DNA of 64,000 nucleotides. It comes from Hygrophila difformis. Its lineage: Eukaryota > Streptophyta > Magnoliopsida > Lamiales > Acanthaceae. Each line of letters opens with the position of its first letter. Position 1 is the first letter of the stretch. The stretch is taken from positions 60,887,541 to 60,951,540 of the forward strand of contig JAOANR010000004.1 of NCBI GenBank assembly GCA_030278955.1, given 5' to 3'. Shown in pieces: positions 45,005 to 55,659 of this stretch. The notes under the pieces are model-generated. The model did not search any database and had not been told where the DNA came from. It saw nothing but the letters and a program-made list of their open reading frames with translations. A program made the position numbers and the translations under genes.

Positions 45005-45091
45005 TGGGGTGAGAGAGGCTCGAACTCTCGACCTCAGGATAACTCAGAACAGCTATGAGACCTACGCGCTAGCCAACTGCGCCACCACCCC
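45005..45091 (-). tRNA. Elongator tRNA-Met (CAT) with intron
   Basis: The minus strand begins GGGGTGGTGGCGCAGTTGG. The acceptor GGGGTGG pairs with TCACCCC plus discriminator A. The loop is CTCATA with anticodon CAT. A short intron (about GCTGTTCTGAGTTATC) follows, and the T arm is GAGAG-TTCGAGC-CTCTC. Plant elongator tRNA-Met genes share this intron. It is 87 nt long, and 67 bp lie between it and the tRNA-Tyr. Confidence 0.95.
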
Positions 45092-45099
45092 ATGTTGTT

Positions 45100-45901
45100 T
45101 GCATGATGATACTTTATTATAAAAACATTGATTGGATGTTGTTTCTTCCCAAGGAAAGTTGAGAAAAAAGCTTCTCCCTTGTCTTGTGTACATTAATTCA
45201 AAAACATATGAGTATTAACTTAATGTTCATTGATTTAACTCAGTCCATTTAATTATGATATTGATCAATCTGAAACATCATAATAATATAATAACGTGCA
45301 TGTATGTATATATTTTATAGGTATGCCTTCAAGTTCATCAATTCACCACCTTTTGTCGGACAAATTAGCTGATGTCGAGATCCAACTTCAATTGATCCTA
45401 TTTATTCTACGAAAAAAAAAGATACTATATTTGTGTGATGGAAACTATAGAAATGCAATGGTTGAGGTTCATCATTTATTTGGCTTTTTCCATCAGTAAT
45501 ATGAAAGAGGTATTCACAATCGCTACCTTACAAATTAAATAAGTCTAGGTTAGCAAAATCTTTAGATGCACATGTTTGATTGATTCCAAGCCAACATTAT
45601 GGCATTATGGTTCCCACCAACATTTTATCTCTTCTTTATTTTCACACTACAGCACACTCCCTCACGTGCGGCCCACAAAGCACATTCCAGTTCCACCAAT
45701 TCTTTATTAATTACCAGTTTACCACAATAGAATTTTTGAGAATTCTGATCAATAAAATTTCACCTACCACATTATTGTACTTCATTTTAAAGTGTTTCAG
45801 TATGACTTTTATTTAGCACATTAAATTACATAAAAAAGAAAATGTGAATCATAAGCAATTTTATTTTATTTTTTTTAAAAAAAAACATATAGTAGTAACA
45901 A
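45100..45901. other. Intergenic, AT-rich
   Basis: It contains no gene. The UGT 3' flank starts at about 45900, next to a T-rich/A-rich tract (about 45870-45890). Confidence 0.5.
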
Positions 45902-47414
45902 TTAATCCCTCTTGAGCAAAACCCCACTAATCAACCTCTCAAAATTACCATGCGACGAGCCCCCCGGCGCCGCCGCCGCCCGCGCCCGCTCCTTGCACTC
46001 CGCTGCCCGCCGCCGCATCTCCTTCCCCTCCTCACCTTCCATCACCACCTTCACCATCCTCTCCACTTCCCACCGCGTCACCTCCCCGTCAATCTCCGCC
46101 CCGATCCCCCACGTCGTGCACATGTACCGGCAATTTGTCTGCTGCTCCGCGAAGAACGGCCAGCACACCGCCGGCACCCCTTCCGATATCATCTCAATCG
46201 TCGAATTCCACCCGCAGTGCGTCAGAAACCCCCCCACCGCCGGGTGCGCCAGCACCTCCTCCTGCGGACACCAGCCCACCGTCAGCCCCCGCCCCGCCGT
46301 CTCCTCCAGGAACCCCTCCGGCAGCACAGATCCTTTTCCGTTCACCAAATCCGGCCGGATGATCCAGAGAAAATGCTGGCGGCTATTCGCCAGGCCCCAC
46401 GCGAATTCCGCCATCTGCGCGGCGGACAGCGGCGTTATGCTGCCGAAATTGATGTACAGGACGGAGTTGGTTGCCCGGGCATCAAGCCATTCCAGGCATT
46501 TGAGGTCTTCCTTCCAGAGATTGGACCCAATTGTCGTCAGATTCTTGCCCCGTTGGTAAACCTCGTTTTCCAGGAGCTGGAGAGGCCCAATTGTGTAGAC
46601 GCGATTGTCCCCGAATCTGGCATGAATTGCCTCCAAAACATCCACTTCCAGGTCGTCGAACGTGTTCAGTATAATTGCCCTTGCCCGGAAAGCGTTTTCG
46701 TGCTGTACGATGTTGTAATTCAGCATAATGTCATCCGCATCGGTCGTCCTGATGAATGTCGGAATGTCCCGCAATCGGACGCCTTTCATTCCCGGAATCC
46801 AGTCGATTTCCGTTTCCAGATAACCGTTCGTCAAGCAGCTTTCATCTGAACAACACCACCAAAAAATTTCTCAATTCAACGAAAATTGAAAGCCCTAATC
46901 CCCAAAATTAGATAAAAATCTGACCTTTAAAAGGAACGTATCCTCTCCGCACAAGCTCTTTATAACTACAGTATGCCATGAATCCACAAGCGCTGGTGGT
47001 AAAAAAGACAACCTCAGGAATCCCGAGTTGTTCGGAGGCGTCGAGAGTGAAGCTCATGACGCCGTCGGAGACGATGCAGGTAACATCAGGGCAATCCGGG
47101 GAGGCACTGAGGTCGTGGATAAGTTGGAGGAAGGGAGCGAGACAATTGTTGGACATGGAGAGGGAAAGCTGGGGAATGTCCAGGGTGGCATTGGAGTCGG
47201 AAGGGGGGAGGCCGTCGGGGATGGTCCGGAACTGGAAGTCCGCTAGGCCGTTGACGGCGTCGGGGCCGCGGGCGGTGACGAGGCGGTTGTGGTTGAATTG
47301 GGTGTTGACGAAGGTGATGAAGAAGCCGTTGAAATGGAGGAGCTTGGCGAGGCGGAGGACAGGGGCGATGTGGTCCTGAGCAGGGTATGGAATTACTACA
47401 GCATGTGGCTTCAT
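45902..47414 (-). CDS. UGT85-type UDP-glycosyltransferase, copy 1
   Basis: The exons (minus) are 47414-46925 and 46845-45902 (490 and 944 nt), with one GT-AG intron in phase 1 as is usual for UGT85 (G|AT gives Asp in PFKDESC). The product is 477 aa. The likely catalytic dyad is His15 and Asp117 (VSDGVMSFT). The PSPG donor-binding box starts WCPQEEVLAHPAV and contains THCGWNST, ending WPFFAEQ. The enzyme moves a sugar, usually glucose from UDP-glucose, to a small acceptor in the cytosol. UGT85 members act on iridoids, cyanohydrins and terpenoids, so the substrate cannot be named. The normally Gly residue before the catalytic His is Asp (QDHIAP rather than QGHIAP). Exon 2 is GC-rich compared with its surroundings. 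Confidence 0.93.
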
Positions 47415-47499
47415 CCTATCGATCTACTTGTGATGTTCGACAATTGGTGTTTGGTTTTCAGACCTGAACGAGAAATGAGGAATAATTGTACTAAGTATT

Positions 47500-47507
47500 T
47501 ATTTATA
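47500..47507 (-). promoter_or_regulatory. TATA box of UGT copy 1
   Basis: The minus strand reads TATAAATA, 86 bp upstream of the ATG at 47414. The LINE insertion begins 40 bp further upstream. Confidence 0.65.
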
Positions 47508-47546
47508 GGACTAGGCGGAATGCTTTATTTCAATGTATTTTGAAGT

Positions 47547-48142
47547 TCCCATCCTCCACGTCGATGGGAGTTCGATTGGTAACCCGGGCAGGGCGGGTTT
47601 CGGTTATGTCATTCGTGAAGAGGACGGCCATTGGGTCAGCGGTGGGTGTGGTTACCTGGGCCATCAAACCAACAACTTTGCTGAGCTCGCGGCATTGGCC
47701 AATGGTCTAGAAGCAGTGGTCAGGTCTGGTAGGAAACATATAACTGTCTACTCGGATTCTCAAGTGGCCCTCGCAGCTCTCAACTCCCCCGATTCATTCC
47801 ATCCCTATGCTGCCCTTATCCAGAAGATCAGAGACCTGAGGTGCTCTTTTGACTCTTGTAAGTTCAGCCATGTGCTTAGAGAAGGTAACAAAGTGGCGGA
47901 TATTCTTGCCAAGCGGGGCGCTTCCGAGGAGGACTTCTTCACCACGTGGGCGTTCCCGCCGGACTTCGTTCGTAGAGAGGTCTCAGCCGATGCCTTGGGG
48001 GTCTTCTACCCCAGGCGCTAGTTCTGTGTTTCTCGTTGTGTTTGTTTTTGGCTTTGTGTCCCCCTCTGTAACCTTCTTTTTACTTCGCCTTCTTTGTGAT
48101 TTTGTGTAAACTTTTCCCGGCCGCTGGCTTACCAAAAAAAAA
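47547..48142 (+). mobile_element. 5'-truncated LINE (L1-type) insertion
   Basis: A 15-bp target duplication AATGTATTTTGAAGT is present at 47532-47546 and 48143-48157, with an A-run of about 11 at the 3' end. The insert is 596 bp and holds the C-terminal part of LINE ORF2 with an RNase H domain, plus a short 3' UTR. It lies head-to-head with UGT copy 1, in its upstream region. Confidence 0.93.
47548..48021 (+). pseudogene. LINE ORF2 remnant: RNase H domain
   Basis: The frame encodes a type I RNase H of plant LINEs. Motifs are HVDGSSIGNPGRAGFGYVI (first Asp), NNFAELAALANGLE (Glu), VYSDSQVALAAL (Asp) and HVLREGNKVADILAKRG (last Asp). It ends YPRR stop. The upstream endonuclease and reverse transcriptase are missing because of 5' truncation. 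The host-derived bases from 47533 supply an accidental ATG (MYFEV). Confidence 0.9.
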
Positions 48143-48158
48143 AATGTATTTTGAAGTA

Positions 48159-48385
48159 CTTCTTCCATGGGAAGTTTTGCTATTAATCATTGAATTACTT
48201 TGATTTCAATTTTTCTTATAGTTAGACAAGTTAAAATATAGTTAAGTAAGATTTTGTTAGATTCGTCTCGTTTTATAATTTTTAAATATGGGACTTTTAA
48301 AATTTTTACTTGTACCGAACTTGAGTTATTAACGGTTTAAAATATGCATTGGACTGCGTGCAATGTGGATCCGTAGCAGAGGAAC
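48159..48385. mobile_element. Degenerate MITE next to the LINE
   Basis: It begins CTTCTTCCATGGG after TA. It carries the family motif TAAGATTTTGTTAGATTCG and the near-end GGATCCGTAGCAGAGGAAC. The LINE target site ends right at its left border. Confidence 0.6.
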
Positions 48386-48672
48386 TATATTCCATTGCAT
48401 TATATTTCCTCGTATTCTTTTTTCTTATTTTATTCTCTTTATAAAAGTAAAAATTCATTTTAAATAATACACTCATCACTAGTCACTACCCGTCCAGTGG
48501 GGTAACAAGATACTTCTACTAGATTATTATAGGAAACCTAAACATGAATTAAGCTTCGACAAAATTGCAGTATTCACAAATTAGGCACACCAGAGACCAG
48601 ACTAGACTTTTTTTGGTGATTTTTTTTTTTTTTTTTTTTTTTTGTGAAAAAACCAGACTAGACTTGGTTATA

Positions 48673-48932
48673 CTTCCTCCGTTTTCAAATCTTTTTTACA
48701 TACCCACTTTTCATGCAGTCCAATGCACATTTTAAACCATTAATAACTCAAGTTCGGTACAAGTAAAAATTCTAAAAGTTCAATATTTAAAAACTACTCG
48801 ACGAGACGAATCTAACAAGATCCCACTTGACTATATTTTAACTTGTATAACTATAATAAAACTTTAAGTAAAAGTCTGTGGGTGAATAGTAACACATTAA
48901 TAAACGTCAAGAACATATGAAAATGGAGGTAG
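48673..48932. mobile_element. Stowaway-like MITE
   Basis: It is TA-flanked and 260 bp long. The ends are CTTCCTCCGTTTTCAAATC and GAAAATGGAGGTAG. Confidence 0.85.
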
Positions 48933-49094
48933 TATACAATTAACTAAATTCCCGTAAATGAATCAATCATGTCATGGGCCGACTCCATTACGATTTATGA
49001 ATTAGATACATCTATCACCATTCCTTAAATATACACAAATGAGTTTTTTTGTGTGCTAGATAACTTATTAAAGATTCCATGAATCTCGCCCGCT

Positions 49095-49168
49095 TTTCAG
49101 GCCTGTCATCAAATGGACAAATATACATTTTTAACATTTCAGGCCTGTCATCAAATGGACAAATATAC
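49095..49168. repeat. Tandem 32-bp direct repeat, period 42
   Basis: The string TTTCAGGCCTGTCATCAAAT and the 12 bases after it occur at 49095-49126 and again at 49137-49168, identical. The second copy ends at the MITE insertion point. Confidence 0.9.
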
Positions 49169-49647
49169 CCTCCGTCCTACGAAGTTTGAACCCTATTCCT
49201 TTTTGGGGTGTCCCACGAAGTTTGAACCCTTTCCGTTTTTAGAAAAATTAAATTAATATAAGTTTGATTAGAATCTTAATTATTATCAAATCCCATTAAA
49301 AATACTTACTTTTACTATTCTGCACAAATTCCAATGCATTATTACTTTCCTACACAAAGTCCCTTATATTTCTTTAACTCTTAATATTACAAAATTGATA
49401 CAAATAAAAATTGTATAAAATATATATTCTAAAACTACACGATTAGACGATTCTAACAAGACCACACTTTAATATTTTTCTCAAATTACATCACTACGAT
49501 AATATTAAGTCAAGGTTAAACAATAAACAGTATCAAAATTTATTATAATCTTAAACACAAATACCCACACCACTTTAATTACTAAACTCCATTACCTAAA
49601 TTACCGTGCCCAAAAGAAAGGCTTCAATCTTCGCGGGACGGAGGGAG
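49168..49647. mobile_element. Longer MITE of Stowaway type, 480 bp
   Basis: It is TA-flanked with ends CCCTCCGTCCTACGAAG and CTTCGCGGGACGGAGGGAG. It also has a repeated subterminal CACGAAGTTTGAACCC. It shares the GACGATTCTAACAAGACC core with the shorter family. Confidence 0.8.
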
Positions 49648-49757
49648 TATAACTTTTTTTGGGTGGAAATTTTTATGAATGACACAAAATATTGGAAAGC
49701 TAAGATTTTTTATGTCGACTATGATAATTTTTAATTTCCAAGGTTTGTAGCAACACT

Positions 49758-49967
49758 CGGTGGCGGATCCAGGAAAATTTCATAGGTAGGGCTAGAACGT
49801 GGAGGGCGAGTGACCATAGGACATGGAGGGGAGGAGCTAACTTGAGGGCTGCGGGATGAAGGAAGTAGGGCTAAAAACTGAAGCCTCAAAGTGAAATAAA
49901 GAGGAAGGAGGAAGGAGGGCTGGTGGGGCTGGAGCCCTACCCAAGCTTGGCTATGCGTCTGCCACTG
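49758..49967. mobile_element. Non-autonomous hAT-like element, 210 bp
   Basis: An 8-bp target duplication GCAACACT lies at 49750-49757 and 49968-49975. The termini CGGTGGCGGATCC and ...GCAGACGCATA.. (complement CAGTGGCAGACGC) are imperfect inverted repeats of the CAGTGGCGGATCC type. The interior is purine-rich (GGAGGAAGGAGGAAGG). Confidence 0.75.
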
Positions 49968-50963
49968 GCAACACTAATCCTAATGGTGTGGCCTATGACC
50001 AGTCGACCCCAATTAACTACCTCGCCAGCAAAACGAATTGAAAGTGGAAATTGGCCATTGCATGTCAGAGAGTCTGGCCTATTCTCATTTCTACCTTCAT
50101 CTTTCTATTGTAGGGTTAATTCGGAGTTCGATGTCACCAATCCCCTATTTATCATTATTATTTTGTAATTTATGTAGTACTATAAGTTTTCACTACCTAA
50201 AAGTAAAACTTGTGTCTCATGTAAAAAGAATATTTTTAAAAGCTTTCTAGTATAGTTTTATTTGTAATTCTGAAACCATATTGACATCATATTCTAACAT
50301 CAAAATATCTGTTTTACTATTTAAATTCAAAATTGCCAACATGATACAGATTTGACAAAACAAAAAAACACTTGGTATGCTCTGCGTTGGCGTTGCGAAT
50401 CGCATTTGAACTTCAAAATTCATATGATGATGATATTGTCCGCTCAATTTTATTTTTAAACATATTCGAAGATGGGGCATTATATTAATAAAGTTACGTA
50501 AAATACTTATATTCGAAAATAATTCTTCCCTATTTCTTGTACTCCCAACACCATTGCAAAATAAATAATAATAATAAAAAAAAAAAAATTTGTTGGGGGG
50601 AGGAATTGAAGAAATACGTGCGTGGCTCCCAGTCAAGTTATTACAACAGCAGGCAACAGCGTGTCCGTGTGGTACTCAAAAACATACTACCACAACTTTT
50701 GAAATAGTCAAAATTTCCAACCCCTTCGTTATCCTCATAGTCATCTTCCACCTTTTTCTCTTACATTATTATTAATTAGTTCTTACAAATTAAAGGTTCC
50801 CCAGTCAAAATAATTAATTGTCCAAACACGTCTGGGATGGAATTAATTTGATTTTGATTTTTTGATACATGATTAAAATCCGCACAAGTTGTAATAAGAG
50901 GTAGAGATGGCTATATATGTACATTTTTCCCTTTATATATGTAATCATGATTAATCATCGTTA

Positions 50964-51126
50964 GGGATGAGGACCTAGCCCAAGCGGTTAAGTCCATTGG
51001 CTTCCAACGGAAGGTTGGAAGTTCGATTCCCACCGGCCCCCTATCCCTCCCTTTATTTCCCCTTTGTAATTGTGTGGCATGGGCTCCCACCACCCTTTCC
51101 AGGCCTTCAATGGCTCCTCCAAAAAA
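50964..51126 (+). mobile_element. SINE with tRNA-like head
   Basis: The head GGGATGAGGACCTAGCCCAA carries a box A (TAGCCCAAGCGG) and a box B (GTTCGATTCC). A conserved tail contains TGTGTGGCATGGGC and CCAGGCCTTCAATGG, ending in poly-A. The 11-bp target duplication AATCATCGTTA is at 50953-50963 and 51127-51137. Confidence 0.92.
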
Positions 51127-51260
51127 AATCATCGTTATGCCCTTTCCTCCGGAAAAAAAAAAACTCATTTTAGTCCCATAAGTTTTTTCAATTTCCAAAA
51201 TCATCCCACAGATATCGAATTAGACGAATCCTTTGTGCCCTTTCAGACCTTTTTTTTTAA

Positions 51261-51265
51261 GGAAA

Positions 51266-51296
<31 letters not shown>

Positions 51297-51312
51297 TATT
51301 TTTATTTTTATT
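51261..51312 (+). repeat. ATT trinucleotide microsatellite
   Basis: About 10 TTA units followed by TTTTTA-type repeats lie between an A/T-rich SINE flank and unrelated sequence. Confidence 0.9.
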
Positions 51313-51476
51313 TTTTCCTTTGTGGGATTGTGAGTTAAAAGTAGTAATGTTGAAAAAGTTTCCAACATGAAACTTAAAAGGAGTGCGCCCGCTGCGCATA
51401 CCCAAAATAATAGTAGTATTCTAGTACCAAAGAAAAAGAATTGAGATATAAATACTTCATATACTATGAAACACAC

Positions 51477-53089
51477 GTACTCACTCTGTTTTCTAAAAAT
51501 TAAAATGGATATCTTGTTCACGTAGTCCAATGTACATTTTAAATAATTTATTATTCAAGTTCGGTATAAATAAAAATTCTAAAAATTCAATATTTAAAAA
51601 CTACTCGACGATACGAATCTAACAAGATCCCAATTCACTATATTTTTACTTGTATACTATAATAAAATTTTAAGTTAAAATACGTATATGAACAGTAATC
51701 AATTTCCAAATGTACAAAACTACATGATGAGACGAATCTAATGAAATTCCGCTTGACTATGTTTTTTTTTTCTTATATTGATGTTTTATAAGATTAGTCA
51801 AAATTGAAAAATAAACAGTAGCAAAAGTCAATTCCTTTTCACTATAAAAATGAAGGAATTATTAAAAAAAAAGTAGTGCACTTTCAAAATATAGGAGAAC
51901 CAAATTTGAATGAAATTCACGTTAAATAATTTGATTTCATTAATTATTATAGGTAAGAAAATACTACCAAATAAAAGATGTAACAAAAACTTTATGGGTT
52001 GATAGTTGAATAATAAACCGTAGCAAAAATCAATCCCTTTTCACTATGAAAATGAAGGAATTATTAAAAAAAAACCATAATGCACTTTCAATTTATAGGA
52101 GAACGGAATTCGAGCAAAATTCACATTAGATAATTTAATTTCATTAATTATTATAGATAACGTATACTAACAAATAAAAGATGTAACAAAAACTTTATTG
52201 GTTGATATTATATTTATTCTTTAAATATAATAACCAATACTCAATTAATTGAAATTATAGATAAAGAATATATAGTAAATTATTAATAAGTGGGAATGAG
52301 GACTTAGCCCAAGTGGTTAAGTCTCTTAACTTCCAATGGAAGGTTAGGGGGTTCGATTCTCCACCGACCCCATATCCCTCCCTTTTATTCCCTTTGTAAT
52401 TTGTGTGGCATGGGCACCCACCAGTCACTACCCATTTTCCCAGGCCTTCAATGACTCATCAAAAAAAAATATTAATAACTACTTTATAGATTGACATTAT
52501 ATCATTAATGAATATAAAATATTTGTATTAAATAAATTAGATAAATTGCAATACGACAATAAGTTGATGAAACTATAGTCATTTTAATTTGTCAATGAAT
52601 TCATTTATGAGAATATTTCTTATATTTTTCTAATTTAATTTGGATGTATCTACATCTTTATGAAATTTCTAATATCTCAACGCTTTAGAGTGAATCAATA
52701 TCAATAATCAATTATCGAGTACAATACGATTTCGCGTACTTTCTTTGTCAATGTATGACATTAGAGTCGTGAATAAAAAGGTTTTTTTTCTTTGTTTTTT
52801 TTTCTTCATTTTTTTGTTATTTCAATTATTGTTTGTAGTATAAGTATTTTTTAAGATACTAAATTGTAATACATATAAGTATTGGTACTGACATATTTTG
52901 CTCAATTTTTATGCAATGCATAGATGTACTCATGTAATGCTTAAAATAGTTTAAGGATATTGGAGAATGTAATCGACATAATAAAATTGTTCCATAATAA
53001 AATTGAAAATGAACAATTTTATTTGTTAAATTGGATAATTTTATTCATATTGTCCATAATTTCCACCTATTGGGCGGGGAAAATACTAG
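51477..53089 (+). mobile_element. Helitron-like element A (3' end CTAG at 53089)
   Basis: The 3' end has a hairpin TTCCACC-TATT-GGGCGGGGAA, then AATACTAG with a following T. A unit of about 205 bp is tandemly duplicated inside (starts about 51811 and 52013; ATAAACAGTAGCAAAAGTCA). MITE-like sequence lies at its left end. The 5' border is unclear, so the start is approximate. SINE 52290-52469 is inserted in it. Confidence 0.6.
52290..52469 (+). mobile_element. SINE, second copy of the same family
   Basis: The head GAATGAGGACTTAGCCCAAG has box A, and GGTTCGATTC has box B. The tail CCAGGCCTTCAATGACTCATC is followed by poly-A. The 9-bp target duplication TATTAATAA is at 52281-52289 and 52470-52478. 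Confidence 0.92.
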
Positions 53090-53097
53090 TAATATAT

Positions 53098-54455
53098 AAA
53101 AATAATATCCCTTATGAACATTAACCTACTCTTATGAACAGTAGCCTATCAATTCTCTCTCACAAAAATTCCATTATGAACACTAACCTACCTATTCGCT
53201 CAAAATTCACTTTCTTCACGCAATCCAATACACAATTATAATAATCAATAACTCATCAATAACTAAAAATGTGTACAAGAAAAAATTATGAAAATTTGAT
53301 ATTTTAAAACTACATGATGAGATGAATCTAACAAGATCCAACTTGACTATGTTTTTTCTTATATAAATGTTGTATAATCATTAGTCAAAGTTGAATAATA
53401 AACAGTAGCAAAAGTCAATTCCTTTTCACTATAAAAATGAAGAAATTATTTAGAAAAAAAAACAAACACAGTGCACTTTCGAAATATAGGAGAATCAAAT
53501 TGGAGCAAAATTCACGTTAAATAATTTAATTTTATTAAACATTATAGATAAAGAAGACTACAAAATATAAGATGTAACAAAAACTTTATGGGTTGATAAT
53601 TGAATAATAAACAGTAGAAAAAATCAATTCGTTTTAACTGTAAAAATGAAGAAATTATAAAAAAAAATAATAATGCACTTCAAAATATAGGAGAACCAAA
53701 TTCGAGCGAAATTCACATTAGATAATTTAATTTCACTAATTATTATATATAAAGAATATTACCAAATAAAGGATGTAATAATAACTTTATGGGTTGATAT
53801 TATATTTATTCTTTAAATATAATTTCAATATTTGTTATTATTCTTAACCAATACTCTATTATTGAAATTATAGTTAAAGAATATATTATAAATTATTAAT
53901 AAGTACTTTATAGATTGATATCATATTCATTAATGAATAATAAATATTTATATTAGATAAATTAACCAAATTAGATAAATTGTAATACGAGTTGATGAAA
54001 CTATAGTCATTTTAGTTTGTCAATGAATTCATTTACAAGATTATTTCTTATAGTATTCTAATTTAATTTTGAAATATATATATATTTATGAAATTTCTAA
54101 TATCCCAACGCTTTAGAGTGTGAATCAATATCAATTATCAATATATCAATAATCAATTATCGAGTCGTGAGTAGAAATATTTTTATCTTTTCTTTTTTTA
54201 TTTTTTTATCCTTTCAACTATTGTTTGTAGTATAAGTATTTTTTAAAATACTAAATTGTGATATATAAATATTGGTAATAGCATATGTTGGTCGATTTCT
54301 ATGTAATATATAGACATACCCATATAATGCTTAAAATAGTTTAAGGAGATTTGGAAATGTAATCGACATAATAAAATAAATAATTTTATTTGTTAAATTG
54401 AAAATTTTATTAATATTGTGTATAATTTCTGCCGATTTGGCGGGAGAAATACTAG
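53098..54455 (+). mobile_element. Helitron-like element B (3' end CTAG at 54455)
   Basis: Hairpin TTCTGCC-GATT-TGGCGGGAGAA then AAATACTAG and T. It contains the same 205-bp tandem dimer (starts about 53398 and 53607) and the same 3' half as element A, but lacks the SINE. The 3' end is firm and the 5' end approximate. Confidence 0.6.
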
Positions 54456-54694
54456 TATTTTAAAAACGGAGTAGCATTTGGGTGGGTTTGTACGTATTTT
54501 GTTGAAAGAGGAAAATGGTTTGGCAGAGAGGGTTGCAGTTGCGTGATGTTTTTTAAAGATGGGCCGGGTAGCTGGAGGATCGGAAGTGTTTGGTGGCCGC
54601 ACGTGCACTATGTTTTTGGGTAGACAGAGTATTGCAGACATGACATGCAATTTCATTTCAAGTTGCCCATCTGCCATATTTGTCCTAATATATA

Positions 54695-54954
54695 TTCCCT
54701 CTTTTTTTTTTTTTTAAAGATTGATACGGATTCATCTAGCACCCAGTTCAATGTATATTTTAAATCATTAATAATTCAAATTCATTATAAGTAAAAATTC
54801 TAAAAGTTCGATATTTAAAAACTATATGACGAGATAAATCTAACAAGATCTCACTTGACTATATTCTAACTTATATAACTAGGATAAAACTTTAAGTCAA
54901 ATATATTAAGAACAATAGTAAAATATAAAATGTAGCTGGAAAAAACGGAGGAAG
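54695..54954. mobile_element. Stowaway-like MITE
   Basis: It is TA-flanked, with the left end T-rich (TTCCCTC then poly-T) and the right end AAAAACGGAGGAAG. The core AAATCTAACAAGATCTCACT is inside. Confidence 0.75.
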
Positions 54955-55205
54955 TATATTACTCCTACTACTAGTAGTTCTAATAACAAATTACTGTGTA
55001 CTAGTGGTATGAAGAGGCGGTACAGTTTCTATGCTGCCCAGTATATACTGGAAGCATGTGTAACAATTTATAGCCATTGGATCTAAGATGAATGGTATAG
55101 ATTATTTGAGGTTATTTATGTAATTTGCTATATCAAAGAACTTTAATTACAATTTAAATATTTTTGCAGCTTCTTATAATGATTACTACTTTCTTTACAC
55201 TTTTG

Positions 55206-55270
55206 TAATGATGGCTAGAAGATTCCCCTAACCCCAAGTAATGATGGCTAGAAGATTCCCTAACCCCAAG
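55206..55270. repeat. Tandem duplication of 32-33 bp
   Basis: TAATGATGGCTAGAAGATTC plus CCCTAACCCCAAG occurs twice in a row (55206-55238 and 55239-55270), with one C difference. Confidence 0.95.
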
Positions 55271-55650
55271 ACAAAATGTGAATATGAGCAAAAATAAAAT
55301 GTCAAGTGAAGTAAAACAGAATGTCAATTGAAAACAGAAAGAATGTTAATGTGTGAAGTTGAGCAAGACAAAATGGCAGGTTTACAAAACAGAATGTTAA
55401 GTTCACTCAAACAGAATGTTATATACTCTATGACAGAATGTCATATATATCAAAACAGAATGTCATATATCTTAAAATAAAATGCTATATACTCTATGAC
55501 AGAATGCCATATATATTAAAATAGAATGTCATATATCTTAAAATAGAATGTTATATTACACATAGTAAAATGTTTAAGACATAATGTCAAGCACAATGAA
55601 ACAGAATGCTATATACCTTAAGACATAATGTTATATACCTATGTCATATG
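55271..55650. repeat. Degenerate minisatellite (ACAGAATGTCATATAT-type unit)
   Basis: There are about 15-20 imperfect units of 20-25 bp containing AGAATGT or AAAATGT, followed by CATATATC or TATATAC. The array starts at the 33-bp tandem duplication. Confidence 0.8.
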
Positions 55651-55659
55651 TTAGAAAAA

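Noticed and set aside
45950..46849. A 299-codon plus-strand frame rich in Pro, Arg and His
   Set aside because: It lies entirely on the opposite strand of the UGT copy 1 second exon. Its composition is the shadow of a GC-rich coding strand, and it has no own promoter or family signal.
50969..51042. tRNA-like sequence with box A and box B
   Set aside because: It does not form a proper acceptor stem. It is the head of a SINE with poly-A tail and target duplication, so it is not a tRNA gene. The same holds for 52297-52370.
54393..54677. 94-codon minus-strand frame at the end of Helitron-like element B
   Set aside because: It spans the transposon border and has no recognisable domain.
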